Of a DNA stretch of 25,453 nucleotides, positions 18,678-25,453 are shown one piece after another. The stretch comes from a virus, in IMG/VR virus record IMGVR_UViG_3300009184_000192, positions 1 to 25,453 of that record. The stretch is one strand, 5' to 3'. Below the pieces are notes generated by a model. The model did no database searches. It saw nothing but the letters and a program-made list of their open reading frames with translations, and had not been told where the DNA came from. The first letter of the stretch is position 1, and every line of letters begins with the position of its first letter. Made by a program: the position numbers and the translations under genes.

Positions 18678-19786
18678 TGGCTTACGGAACAGTAAACGCT
18701 GATGTAATACAGACTTCCACTAGCGGTGGTGTACTAGGTGCTGGTAACGCATCTATTATGAAGAATAGGCTCATAAATGGGGCTTTTGTAATCGACCAAC
18801 GGAACGCTGGTGCTAGTGTAAATAATGATACAGGTGGAACACAATATACATTAGATAGATGGTTTATTTATGGAACACAAGCGTCTAAGTTTAGCGTTCA
18901 ACAAAATGCTGGTTCTGTAACACCCCCAGTTGGATTTAGTAATTATTTTGGTGCTACTTCACTTTCTGCTTATTCTGTTGGAAGTACGGATTTCTTTAAT
19001 ATTATTCAAAGAATAGAAGGTTTTAATACTGCCGACCTGAATTGGGGAACTGCCAATGCTAAGACTGTAACCTTGTCATTTTGGGTACGCAGTTCTTTAA
19101 CAGGTACTTTTGGTGGAGTTTTACTAAATGGTGCTGCTGACCGTTCATATCCATATAGCTACACTATTTCATCTGCTAACACTTGGGAACAAAAATCAGT
19201 AACTATTGCTGGTGATACAAGCGGAACTTGGGTTGGTTCAACCAACGGAACTGGTATGCAAGTTCGATTTGGTATGGGTTCTGGTGCGACATATACAACA
19301 ACTGCTAATGCTTGGGCTAGTGGGTTCTACAATCAACCAACTGGCTCTGTAAATGTAGTAGGAACAAACGGAGCAACTTTCTACATTACTGGTGTTCAAC
19401 TAGAAGTAGGAAGTAGTGCTACTGGATTTGAGTATCGTTTATATAACCAAGAATTAAGTGCTTGCCAACGCTACTTTGAAAAATCTTACAATCAAAATGA
19501 AGCTGTTGGTGCAAGTGGTGTACTTGCTTTTCGAGTGTATGTAACACCTTTTGTAGGAAATGAATATAGTGCTAGTTTATATTTTAAAGTTTCAAAAAGA
19601 ACCGCACCTACTATGGCATATTACACAAACGGAGGAACACCAAATGTTTGGGTAGCATTACCTTCAGCCTCAAACAGAACCCCAACAACAAATACTGTTG
19701 GCGAAAATTCTTTTGAAATATCTGTTGCTAGTGTAACTGCTGATAGTACATTACAAGGCAGTTGGACTGCTTCTGCGGAGTTATGA
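18677..19786 (+). CDS. Receptor-binding tail fibre or adhesin (369 aa)
   Basis: The opening MAYGTVNADVIQTSTSGG is an attachment module. NRLINGAFVIDQRNAGASV followed by YTLDRW starts a long beta-sandwich region of the carbohydrate-binding type seen in many phage adhesins. The segment GVQLEVGSSATGFEYR with SACQRYFEKSY is another hallmark of this family. The final 100 residues have no motif I recognise and are the likely variable receptor-contact part. A receptor-binding role is inferred from family pattern and from its place among fibre genes. Confidence 0.85.
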   Translation: MAYGTVNADVIQTSTSGGVLGAGNASIMKNRLINGAFVIDQRNAGASVNNDTGGTQYTLDRWFIYGTQASKFSVQQNAGSVTPPVGFSNYFGATSLSAYSVGSTDFFNIIQRIEGFNTADLNWGTANAKTVTLSFWVRSSLTGTFGGVLLNGAADRSYPYSYTISSANTWEQKSVTIAGDTSGTWVGSTNGTGMQVRFGMGSGATYTTTANAWASGFYNQPTGSVNVVGTNGATFYITGVQLEVGSSATGFEYRLYNQELSACQRYFEKSYNQNEAVGASGVLAFRVYVTPFVGNEYSASLYFKVSKRTAPTMAYYTNGGTPNVWVALPSASNRTPTTNTVGENSFEISVASVTADSTLQGSWTASAEL

Positions 19787-19953
19787 TTATGTATAAACTT
19801 TTACCTTTTAATCCAATAGTAAGCAATGTTGAAATTGTTGTGCGTTTATCAGATAACGCTAACATCCCCTTTGACCCTGACAACACAGACTACCAAGCCT
19901 ACCTAAAATGGGTTTCTGAAGGCAACACACCATTACCAGCGGAGAATACATAA
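19783..19953 (+). CDS. Fibre-associated small protein, possible chaperone (56 aa)
   Basis: Contains the pattern VRLSDNANIPFDPDNTDYQA then YLKWVSEGNTPLPAE, which recurs in short proteins and C-terminal domains linked to phage tail fibres and their assembly. The ATG at 19783 overlaps the preceding stop (ATGA); an ATG six bases later would remove two residues. It sits right after the adhesin gene, as fibre chaperones often do. The chaperone role is inference. Confidence 0.7.
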   Translation: MIMYKLLPFNPIVSNVEIVVRLSDNANIPFDPDNTDYQAYLKWVSEGNTPLPAENT

Positions 19954-20468
19954 TGACCACAATCATTAACGGCACAAGTAGTGCTATAACATTCCCTGAT
20001 TCTACTGTTCAGAATACTTCAGCTATTGTTAGTGGATATGTACCTTATGCAAATCTGCCAGCAGGTAGTGTATTGCAAGTGGTTCAAGGTACTTACTCTA
20101 CAAATACTTTTAATTCAACAGGAACATTAACAGATACAAATTTAACGGCAACAATTACCCCTAAATTTTCTACAAGCAAAATTCTTGTATTAGTTAATCA
20201 GGCAGGGGTAGTAGCCTCAAATTCATTAAGTGGTGTAACACTTACCTTGTTTAGAAATTCAACATCAATACTTGGGTTTGGTTTGTATATTGGCTACGCA
20301 TCCGCAGACAATATTACAAATGCTTCAACTGCTTATCTTGATTCACCAGCGACTACTTCAGCAACAACTTACAAAACGCAATTTTGTAGAACAACTGGTT
20401 CAGGAAATACTATTGTTCAAGCCAATGGAGCTTCTTCTACTATTATTCTTATGGAGATTGCGGCATGA
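19953..20468 (+). CDS. Fibre or adhesin protein (171 aa)
   Basis: Starts with an INGTSSAITFPDSTVQNTS module, used by many phage fibre proteins to join the shaft. It continues as a Thr/Ser-rich beta domain (TYSTNTFNSTGTLTDTNLTA and following) and ends with ASSTIILMEIAA, a hydrophobic final strand. It is comparable in size to the C1q-like protein upstream and may be an alternative tip. It overlaps both neighbours (TAATG before, ATGA after). Confidence 0.75.
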   Translation: MTTIINGTSSAITFPDSTVQNTSAIVSGYVPYANLPAGSVLQVVQGTYSTNTFNSTGTLTDTNLTATITPKFSTSKILVLVNQAGVVASNSLSGVTLTLFRNSTSILGFGLYIGYASADNITNASTAYLDSPATTSATTYKTQFCRTTGSGNTIVQANGASSTIILMEIAA

Positions 20469-20692
20469 TTAATTTTTTAAATGCAATTCACAAATTAAAC
20501 CCCAATGTTGCCGTTATTCGTGGCACTACTGCTTACGATGCAGACGGAAATGAAGTAGCTTACGACCTACAAGCCGTAACTGCACAAGCTGAAGCTGATG
20601 CACAAGCAGTCATTGATACAAAGGCTTCTGCACTAGCTAAACTAGCCGCATTAGGTTTAACCCAAGACGAAGTTAAATCTTTGATAGGTTAA
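20465..20692 (+). CDS. Small protein of the fibre cassette (75 aa)
   Basis: The first half has IRGTTAYDADGNEVAYDLQA, a motif I recall from short proteins encoded beside tail fibres. The second half is an Ala-rich helix (AEADAQAVIDTKASALAKLA) ending in GLTQDEVKSLIG. It has no membrane segment. It is coupled by ATGA to the adhesin gene. An assembly factor or small virion protein is possible. Confidence 0.72.
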   Translation: MINFLNAIHKLNPNVAVIRGTTAYDADGNEVAYDLQAVTAQAEADAQAVIDTKASALAKLAALGLTQDEVKSLIG

Positions 20693-20694
20693 TA

Positions 20695-20880
20695 ATGACT
20701 GAACACGCAAACGAAAGTATTAAAGTAGCTGGTGATGTCATTTCTCTAATGACTGTGCTAGGTACTCTAGCGCAGATTCTACCTGCTATTGCTGCTCTGT
20801 TAACTATTGTGTGGACTTGCTTTCGGATTTATGAAACTAAGACTGTACAAGGTTGGTTAGGAAAGACACCTAAAGAATGA
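20695..20880 (+). CDS. Holin-like membrane protein (61 aa)
   Basis: Probably makes the inner-membrane holes for lysis. It has a polar N-terminus (MTEHANESIKVAG), one long hydrophobic stretch or two close ones (about residues 15-47, with VISLMTVLGTLAQILP and AIAALLTIVWTCF) and a short basic end (QGWLGKTPKE). Size and layout fit small phage holins. No endolysin or spanin gene is seen in this window, so the lysis role rests on topology and on resemblance to holin-like proteins of aquatic podoviruses. Confidence 0.7.
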   Translation: MTEHANESIKVAGDVISLMTVLGTLAQILPAIAALLTIVWTCFRIYETKTVQGWLGKTPKE

Positions 20881-21224
20881 GAGAAATATCAGTAGGTAAA
20901 AACCTTACTGCCAATACTCTAACAACTTTATACACTGTTCCAACTCAGAACACAGCAAAGTGGCACACTGTCTTTGCACACAATGCAGGTGGTTCTACTA
21001 AACACTTTAGTTTGTGGTGGTACGACAAAAGTGCTAATACAGAAATTGTTGTGGTATTAGAATATAACTTGGCTTCTAAAACTTACTTTCAATTAGATGG
21101 TAATTCTTATGTATTTCTAGAAGAAGGCGATGAAATTAGAGTTAAGTCTGAAACAGGTTCTACTGTAAGTATTATTGTTACTGTAGAGCAATCCTACAAA
21201 CAAGCAACTCAACATGGATTCTAA
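20877..21224 (+). CDS. Virion-type beta protein (115 aa)
   Basis: Starts MREISVGKNLTANTLTTLYT, followed by AHNAGGSTKHFSLWWYD and EEGDEIRVKSETGSTVSIIV. This is a beta-sandwich pattern I recall in a small protein of many aquatic podoviruses located in the tail module. It may be a decoration or tail component. It overlaps the holin-like gene (ATGA). No signal peptide and no catalytic motif. Confidence 0.72.
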   Translation: MREISVGKNLTANTLTTLYTVPTQNTAKWHTVFAHNAGGSTKHFSLWWYDKSANTEIVVVLEYNLASKTYFQLDGNSYVFLEEGDEIRVKSETGSTVSIIVTVEQSYKQATQHGF

Positions 21225-21233
21225 GGAGTAAGT

Positions 21234-21416
21234 ATGAAAAAAGCTAAAGGCATGGCAAAAGTAGGTAAAGTAATGCACGAGTATAAAGCTGGTGAACTAC
21301 ATAGCGGCAAAGGCGGTCCTGTTGTTAAGTCTCGTAAGCAAGCTGTAGCTATTGCTCTAAGTCAAGCAGGAATGGCTAAAAAACCAATGAAGAAATCTGC
21401 TGGAAGAGGTCGCTAA
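21234..21416 (+). CDS. Small basic protein, DUF6496-like (60 aa)
   Basis: A Lys-rich protein with KVGKVMHEYKAGELHSGKGG and KSRKQAVAIALSQAG, the pattern I associate with DUF6496, which also occurs in bacteria. Its strong basic charge suggests nucleic acid binding. The ribosome binding site AAGGAG is ideal. It is the first of three consecutive small basic proteins joined by TAATG overlaps. The role is unknown; a virion DNA-associated protein is one possibility. Confidence 0.75.
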   Translation: MKKAKGMAKVGKVMHEYKAGELHSGKGGPVVKSRKQAVAIALSQAGMAKKPMKKSAGRGR

Positions 21417-21565
21417 TGAAGCAGGGACTTTATTCCAATATCGCTGCAAAACGAAAGCGTATCGCTGAAGGCTCTGGTGAGCGTATGCGTAAAGTAGGTA
21501 GCAAAGGCGCCCCTACTGCTAAAGACTTCAAAGATTCTGCTAAGACTGCTAAGAAGAAGAAATAA
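21416..21565 (+). CDS. Small Lys-rich protein (49 aa)
   Basis: Starts MKQGLYSNIAAKRKRIAEGS, followed by VGSKGAPTAKDFKDSAKTA and a terminal KKKK. The GSKGAPTAKxF pattern recurs in small proteins of aquatic phages and some bacteria, without known function. It overlaps both neighbours by TAATG. Highly basic and probably partly disordered. Found by hand translation. Confidence 0.7.
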   Translation: MKQGLYSNIAAKRKRIAEGSGERMRKVGSKGAPTAKDFKDSAKTAKKKK

Positions 21566-21813
21566 TGCCAAAGAAAGCATTTCAGAACCCTGAAGGTGGT
21601 CTTAACCAAAAAGGTAGAGACTATTACAACAAGACTACTGGTTCTAAACTAAAGCCACCAGTGTCCGCTAAAGAGGCTGCAAAGTCTCCTAAGGCTGCAG
21701 GTAGACGGAAGAGTTTTTGCGCTCGAATGGGCGGTGTAGCAGGTCCTATGAAGGACGAAAAAGGTAGACCAACAAGAAAAGCATTAGCACTTAAAAAATG
21801 GGATTGTAACTAA
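21565..21813 (+). CDS. Small basic protein, DUF6321-like (82 aa)
   Basis: Contains GGLNQKGRDYYNKTTG, then KSFCARMGGVAGPMKDEKGR and RKALALKKWDC. This is a well-conserved pattern in small proteins of cyanophages and other aquatic phages that I associate with DUF6321. Two Cys and many Lys/Arg suggest a compact nucleic-acid-binding fold. It is third in a row of basic proteins directly before the tail tube gene. Function unknown. Confidence 0.75.
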   Translation: MPKKAFQNPEGGLNQKGRDYYNKTTGSKLKPPVSAKEAAKSPKAAGRRKSFCARMGGVAGPMKDEKGRPTRKALALKKWDCN

Positions 21814-22466
21814 TGGCAACAACATACTTACAAGCAGTTAATAGCGTACTTCGTAGACTAAGAGAGTCTGAAGTGTCTACTGTTAACGAAAGTGCTTATA
21901 GCAAGATGATTGGCGAGTTAGTCAATGATGCTAAGTCTTCTGTTGAAGCAGCTTACGGCTGGAACGCTCTTACACAAACCTTAACAGCTACAACCAGTGC
22001 TGATGTCTTTAGTTATGTCTTAACTGGTTCAGGTGTTCGCTTTAAAGTATTAAATGTTATTAACGACACTAGCAATACGTTTTTAAGACTTGCTCCTTTG
22101 TCATTTATGACACAACAGTTTTTACCTACAACTCCACAAAAAGGTACTCCAAACTATTACATCTTTAATGGTCAAGATAGCAACGGAGACTCTCTTGTAG
22201 ATTTATTCCCTATTCCTGATGGGGCTTATGATATTCGTTTTAATACAGTATTGCCACAAGCACAATTAACTTCTGACAATACTATTATTAAAGTACCTGC
22301 AGATGTGGTAATTCTAAATGCTTATGCAAGAGCAGTAGTTGAACGTGGAGAAGACGGCGGTATTCAGTCTTCTGAAGCCTATGCTTTAGCTAAGAATTTA
22401 ATGTCAGACTATATTTCATTAGAATCTAATCGTTCTATTGATGACACTAATTGGATTCCAAGTTGA
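21813..22466 (+). CDS. Tail tube adaptor, T7 gp11-like (217 aa)
   Basis: Joins the portal to the tail nozzle. The start ATTYLQAVNSVLRRLRESEV and the following SAYSKMIGELVNDAKSSVE-type helix, then AAYGWNALTQTLT, are characteristic of tail tubular protein A (T7 gp11, 196 residues). The C-terminal half contains the helix VILNAYARAVVERGEDGG, also typical. It stands directly before the nozzle gene, as in T7. The start overlaps the stop of the small basic gene. Confidence 0.92.
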   Translation: MATTYLQAVNSVLRRLRESEVSTVNESAYSKMIGELVNDAKSSVEAAYGWNALTQTLTATTSADVFSYVLTGSGVRFKVLNVINDTSNTFLRLAPLSFMTQQFLPTTPQKGTPNYYIFNGQDSNGDSLVDLFPIPDGAYDIRFNTVLPQAQLTSDNTIIKVPADVVILNAYARAVVERGEDGGIQSSEAYALAKNLMSDYISLESNRSIDDTNWIPS

Positions 22467-24064
22467 GCAAACAGCTTGATACTTCGTCAATTGCAGCACC
22501 GGGATTTGCTGGTCTAAACCTTCAAGATGCTCCAACATCTTTAGAGGCTGGATATGCTTTAGAGGCAAATAACTGTGTTATTGATAAGTTTGGTCGTATT
22601 GGTTCTCGTAAGGGCTGGACTACCTATTTACCTGCTAACAGTGATTTAAGCACTTCAGCAGTTAAAACGATTGCACAGATGTTGTCTCCTACAGCAGGTA
22701 ATAATCAACTGTTTGCTGCAGGTAACAATAAGTTGTTTTTATCTACAGGTTCAGCATTAGCACAAAAGTTAATTCGCAATAGCGGTGATACTGGTAATGC
22801 AACTTATACCATTACAGACAGTCATTGGCAAGTAGCTTCTTTACCTAGTGTAACTAATGCTAGAGCAAGAGCTGTAGTTGCACAAGCAGGACATAAACCT
22901 TTATACTTTAATTATTCTACAGTTACAAATGCTTATGTCTTTCAAGTATTAGCAGATTTAGCAACACTACCTGTATCGCCGATTGCACACACTAGCAGCA
23001 CATTTACACCAAACTGTGCGATAACGGCTTATGGAAGAATATGGACTGCAGATATTGCCAGTGATAGACAAACAGTCTATTTTAGTGATTTAACTAATCC
23101 GTTAAACTTTCAAACAGGTACAGCAGGTTCTTTAAATATTGCTGATGTAGTTGGTGATGGAGACCCTATTGTAGCTATTGCTGCACACAATGGTTTCTTA
23201 ATCATCTTCTGTGAAAACCATATTCTGGTATATGCAAATGCACAAGACCCTTCTGCATTGACTCTATCAGACAATATTAATGGTATTGGCTGTATTGCTA
23301 GAGATTCAGTACAGGCTACTGGTACAGATATTATCTTCTTATCTGCTACAGGAGTTAGAAGTTTGTCTAGAACAGTACAAGAGAAATCTATGCCAATGCG
23401 AGACATCTCTAAGAATGTTCGAGATGACCTATTAGAGTCTTTAGCTAGAACTTCTGATTTAAAAACTATTAAATCTGGATATTCTTCAACTGAAGCAATT
23501 TATGTCTTATCTTTTTCTGAAGATGATAATACCTATTGTTTTGATACAAGAAGTGTATTACAAGATGGTTCATTAAGAACAACAACTTGGACAAAGATTA
23601 AACCTACTGCTTTTTGCACTACAGCAACTAGAGAGTTTTTATTAGGACAAGCTGGTTATATTGGTCTTTATAACGGATACACTGATAATGGTTCAGTTTA
23701 TCGTATGAGTTACTATTCAAGCTATTTTGACTTTCAGCAGCCTACATTATCAAAGATTCTTAAAAAGATTGAGATGTTGTTGATTGGAGCGCAGAATCAA
23801 GACGTTACAGTTAAATGGGACTTTGATTTTAAAAAGGCTTATCAGTCTGCAGTTACAGTCATTGCTCCTTCAGTAATCGCAGAATATGGTATTGGCGAGT
23901 ATAACATCGGAGAGTATTCTGGTGGTATAATTATCTTTACCAATAACATTAATGGTAGTGGTGCAGGTAAAACCCTACAACTAGGATTTGAAACAAATAT
24001 TAAAGATAATGCTGTCTCACTACAAAAAGTGGATGTGTTTGTTAAGGGTGGAAAAAAACTATGA
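22463..24064 (+). CDS. Tail nozzle/hub protein, gp12 or P22 gp10-like (533 aa)
   Basis: Follows the tail adaptor, the position of tail tubular protein B. The sequence is all-beta, with repeated segments of the propeller type. The N-terminal PGFAGLNLQDAPTSLEAGYA and NNCVIDKFGRIGSRKGW are typical of phage tail hub and stabilisation proteins, as are FSDLTNPLNF and the DGDPIVAIAAHNGFLIIFCE segment. It is shorter than T7 gp12 (794 residues) and nearer in size to P22 gp10. I prefer TTG 22463, which overlaps the previous stop (TTGA); TTG 22451 would add four residues. Confidence 0.82.
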   Translation: MSKQLDTSSIAAPGFAGLNLQDAPTSLEAGYALEANNCVIDKFGRIGSRKGWTTYLPANSDLSTSAVKTIAQMLSPTAGNNQLFAAGNNKLFLSTGSALAQKLIRNSGDTGNATYTITDSHWQVASLPSVTNARARAVVAQAGHKPLYFNYSTVTNAYVFQVLADLATLPVSPIAHTSSTFTPNCAITAYGRIWTADIASDRQTVYFSDLTNPLNFQTGTAGSLNIADVVGDGDPIVAIAAHNGFLIIFCENHILVYANAQDPSALTLSDNINGIGCIARDSVQATGTDIIFLSATGVRSLSRTVQEKSMPMRDISKNVRDDLLESLARTSDLKTIKSGYSSTEAIYVLSFSEDDNTYCFDTRSVLQDGSLRTTTWTKIKPTAFCTTATREFLLGQAGYIGLYNGYTDNGSVYRMSYYSSYFDFQQPTLSKILKKIEMLLIGAQNQDVTVKWDFDFKKAYQSAVTVIAPSVIAEYGIGEYNIGEYSGGIIIFTNNINGSGAGKTLQLGFETNIKDNAVSLQKVDVFVKGGKKL

Positions 24065-24330
24065 GTAATTATACAAAAGCGACTAACTTTGCATCTAAAG
24101 ATGCTTTGTCTACTGGAAATCCATTAAAGCTCGTTCGTGGAGCAGAAATCAATACTGAGTTTGATGCTATTGAAACTGCAGTGAATACTAAAGCTGATTT
24201 AGCGTCTCCTACCTTTACTGGAACACTTACAGCAGTTACTTTAGCTGTTTCAGGTAACGAAACTGTTGGTGGCACTTTAACTGTAACAGGTGCGCTAGAA
24301 GCTGCATCAGTTGATGGCGGTACATTCTAA
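24061..24330 (+). CDS. Short fibre-like protein (89 aa)
   Basis: The N-terminal SNYTKATNFASKDALSTGNP and VRGAEINTEFDAIETAV are the usual opening of long tail-fibre proteins in aquatic podoviruses. Only a short shaft follows (SPTFTGTLTAVTLAVSG), and the chain ends at VDGGTF, much like the end of the 448-residue fibre (IDGGSF). It is either a cut-down fibre or an adaptor onto which another protein is built. Coupled to the nozzle gene by ATGA. Confidence 0.75.
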   Translation: MSNYTKATNFASKDALSTGNPLKLVRGAEINTEFDAIETAVNTKADLASPTFTGTLTAVTLAVSGNETVGGTLTVTGALEAASVDGGTF

Positions 24331-24332
24331 TC

Positions 24333-24731
24333 ATGGCTACTATTGTCGACCAACAATATACCCCTACTGAGATTATCAAGAAAGATTTGGCTCGTGGTGG
24401 GTTTACTAAAGAAGAAGACAAACTATTAAAAGGATTTGTTGCTTTAATTAATGCAAAGAAAGCGGTTCTTGTTCGTCATAACAACACTGTATTTGTTGGT
24501 ATTCGTAAAGAACCCGGTGTATTAGAAGTACATATGTATACACTAGACCCTTTGGCTGTGTTACCAGAAGCAATGAAAGTTGCATTTGATTCAGTAAAAA
24601 AAGCTGGTGTTAAAAAATTACAATCTGAAACTACAAATCCTAGATTGATTAAAATGCTAGAAACATTAGGACCAGTAAAGACAACTAAAAAAGGTAAAAA
24701 TATTGCATGGGAACTGGAGATTGCTAAATGA
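24333..24731 (+). CDS. GNAT-like virion-associated protein, gp13 position (132 aa)
   Basis: The order strand-strand-helix, with AVLVRHNNTVFVGIR, EVHMYTLDPL, EAMKVAFDSVKKAG and a final ETTNPRLIKMLETLG, suggests a shortened acetyltransferase-like fold. T7 gp13, located at the same place after the nozzle gene, is also GNAT-like. No clear acetyl-CoA binding loop is visible, so a structural or internal virion role is more likely than catalysis. It begins three bases after the preceding stop codon. Confidence 0.7.
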   Translation: MATIVDQQYTPTEIIKKDLARGGFTKEEDKLLKGFVALINAKKAVLVRHNNTVFVGIRKEPGVLEVHMYTLDPLAVLPEAMKVAFDSVKKAGVKKLQSETTNPRLIKMLETLGPVKTTKKGKNIAWELEIAK

Positions 24732-25453
24732 GATATAATTTAGAATCTACTCTTCCAATCAATGCATTTTCTCCTCGTGCTAGAGGTCCTTTTGCTTTGG
24801 GAATGACACTTGAAGGGGGTAATCCAATACAAAGTGTTGTGAACGCTGTTTCTGATGCAGGACAGTCTATAGCTAACGTGGTGTCTGATGCTGGCACATC
24901 TATTGACAATGCGGTTATTCAACCAGCTATTGACGACCCTGCTGGTACTGTAATAAAAATTGGCGCTATTGTTGCTGCCCCAGCTACTGGTGGTGCATCA
25001 TTATATGCTATTCCAGCTTATACAGCCGCTAAAGCAATTGCTGCAGGTATTCCACTAGAAGACGCAGCTAAGATGACTGCAATCTCTGCTGCTGCTGCAT
25101 ACGCAGGAGTTAGTGTTGCTGACTATGTTGGAACTCTTGCAGAGTTTGGTACAGATATTGGTTCACAACAAACAGCAATGTTAGCTGCTCAGAACGTTGG
25201 TATCGGCACTGGTGGTGCAGCCTCTACAGCGGCAGGACAAATTGCCGGAGGAGCTGCTGGTGGTGCTTTAGTTTCAGGAGCTACTGGTGGAGATGTTGGA
25301 CAAGGATTACTAGGTGGTGCAATAAATGCCGGTATTGGGGCTGGAGTCGGTGCAACAGTCGATGCAGGTGCAGGATTACTTAATCAAACAAATACAGGAA
25401 GTACACAAATGGAAGACTGGTTACTAAATAGCGGATATTATGATAATCCTGCT
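24728..25453 (+). CDS. Internal virion/ejection-type protein, Ala/Gly-rich (partial, 242 aa seen)
   Basis: Runs off the right edge. Starts MRYNLESTLPINAFSPRARG, then VVNAVSDAGQSIANVVSDAG (two similar 10-residue units). Long Ala/Gly-rich hydrophobic segments follow (GAIVAAPATGGASLYAIPAY, and AGGAAGGALVSGATGG further on), which could insert into membranes. Such sequences are typical of internal virion or DNA-ejection proteins downstream of the nozzle gene. The ATG overlaps the previous stop (ATGA). It corresponds by position to T7 gp14; sequence similarity to gp14 is not claimed. Confidence 0.75.
   Translation, partial: MRYNLESTLPINAFSPRARGPFALGMTLEGGNPIQSVVNAVSDAGQSIANVVSDAGTSIDNAVIQPAIDDPAGTVIKIGAIVAAPATGGASLYAIPAYTAAKAIAAGIPLEDAAKMTAISAAAAYAGVSVADYVGTLAEFGTDIGSQQTAMLAAQNVGIGTGGAASTAAGQIAGGAAGGALVSGATGGDVGQGLLGGAINAGIGAGVGATVDAGAGLLNQTNTGSTQMEDWLLNSGYYDNPA

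Noticed and set aside
1-25453. CRISPR array, integrase, attachment site or insertion sequence
   Set aside because: No regularly spaced identical repeats with unique spacers, no recombinase gene and no terminal inverted repeats with a transposase were seen on either strand.

Overview
The window is part of a tailed-phage genome of the short-tailed (T7-like podovirus) type. It holds a T7-like family A DNA polymerase and a T7 gp4-like primase-helicase. A full morphogenesis series follows: terminase, portal, scaffold, capsid, tail tube, tail hub and an ejection-type protein. Base composition is AT-leaning. There are no host housekeeping genes, no tRNAs, no CRISPR array, no integrase and no repressor, so a lytic aquatic-type phage of a Gram-negative bacterium is the best guess. 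The host cannot be named from the sequence.

Left arm (1-8192, all minus strand). The replication block (1-5544) reads leftward in overlapping ATGA-coupled genes: several small proteins, primase-helicase, more small proteins, a possible PD-(D/E)XK nuclease, DNA polymerase, and the first codons of a likely ssDNA-binding protein. A 212-bp gap (5545-5756) holds a perfect sigma70 consensus promoter that points rightward, against all neighbouring genes. The block 5757-8192 holds small probable early proteins, including three tiny hydrophobic ones of 29-49 residues that were found by hand. Two complete type I hammerhead ribozymes lie between genes on the minus strand (7435-7486 and 7889-7940). Each starts inside or at the stop codon of the upstream gene and self-cleaves upstream of the next gene's ribosome binding site.

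Centre (8193-9246). About 1 kb without a convincing gene divides the leftward and rightward arms. It holds three tandem GTTAGT-N4-ACTAAC dyads, other direct repeats, a strong rightward extended -10 sigma70 promoter (9019-9047) and a structured untranslated leader. It is the best candidate for a control region and perhaps a replication origin.

Right arm (9247-25453, all plus strand). Packaging and head genes come first, with a second strong promoter at 12963-12991. The capsid gene is followed by a terminator hairpin. A receptor-binding cassette (15609-20692) of several fibre or adhesin proteins, small fibre-associated proteins and a GIY-YIG homing endonuclease is inserted between capsid and tail-tube genes. 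After it come a holin-like protein, a virion-type beta protein, three small lysine-rich proteins, tail tube A, a tail hub/nozzle protein, a short fibre-like protein, a GNAT-like protein and the start of an Ala/Gly-rich internal-virion-type protein that runs off the right edge.

The most striking observation is the ribozyme pair. The two copies keep the catalytic core but differ in stem sequence with compensating changes, which supports a real RNA-processing system within the early polycistronic transcript.
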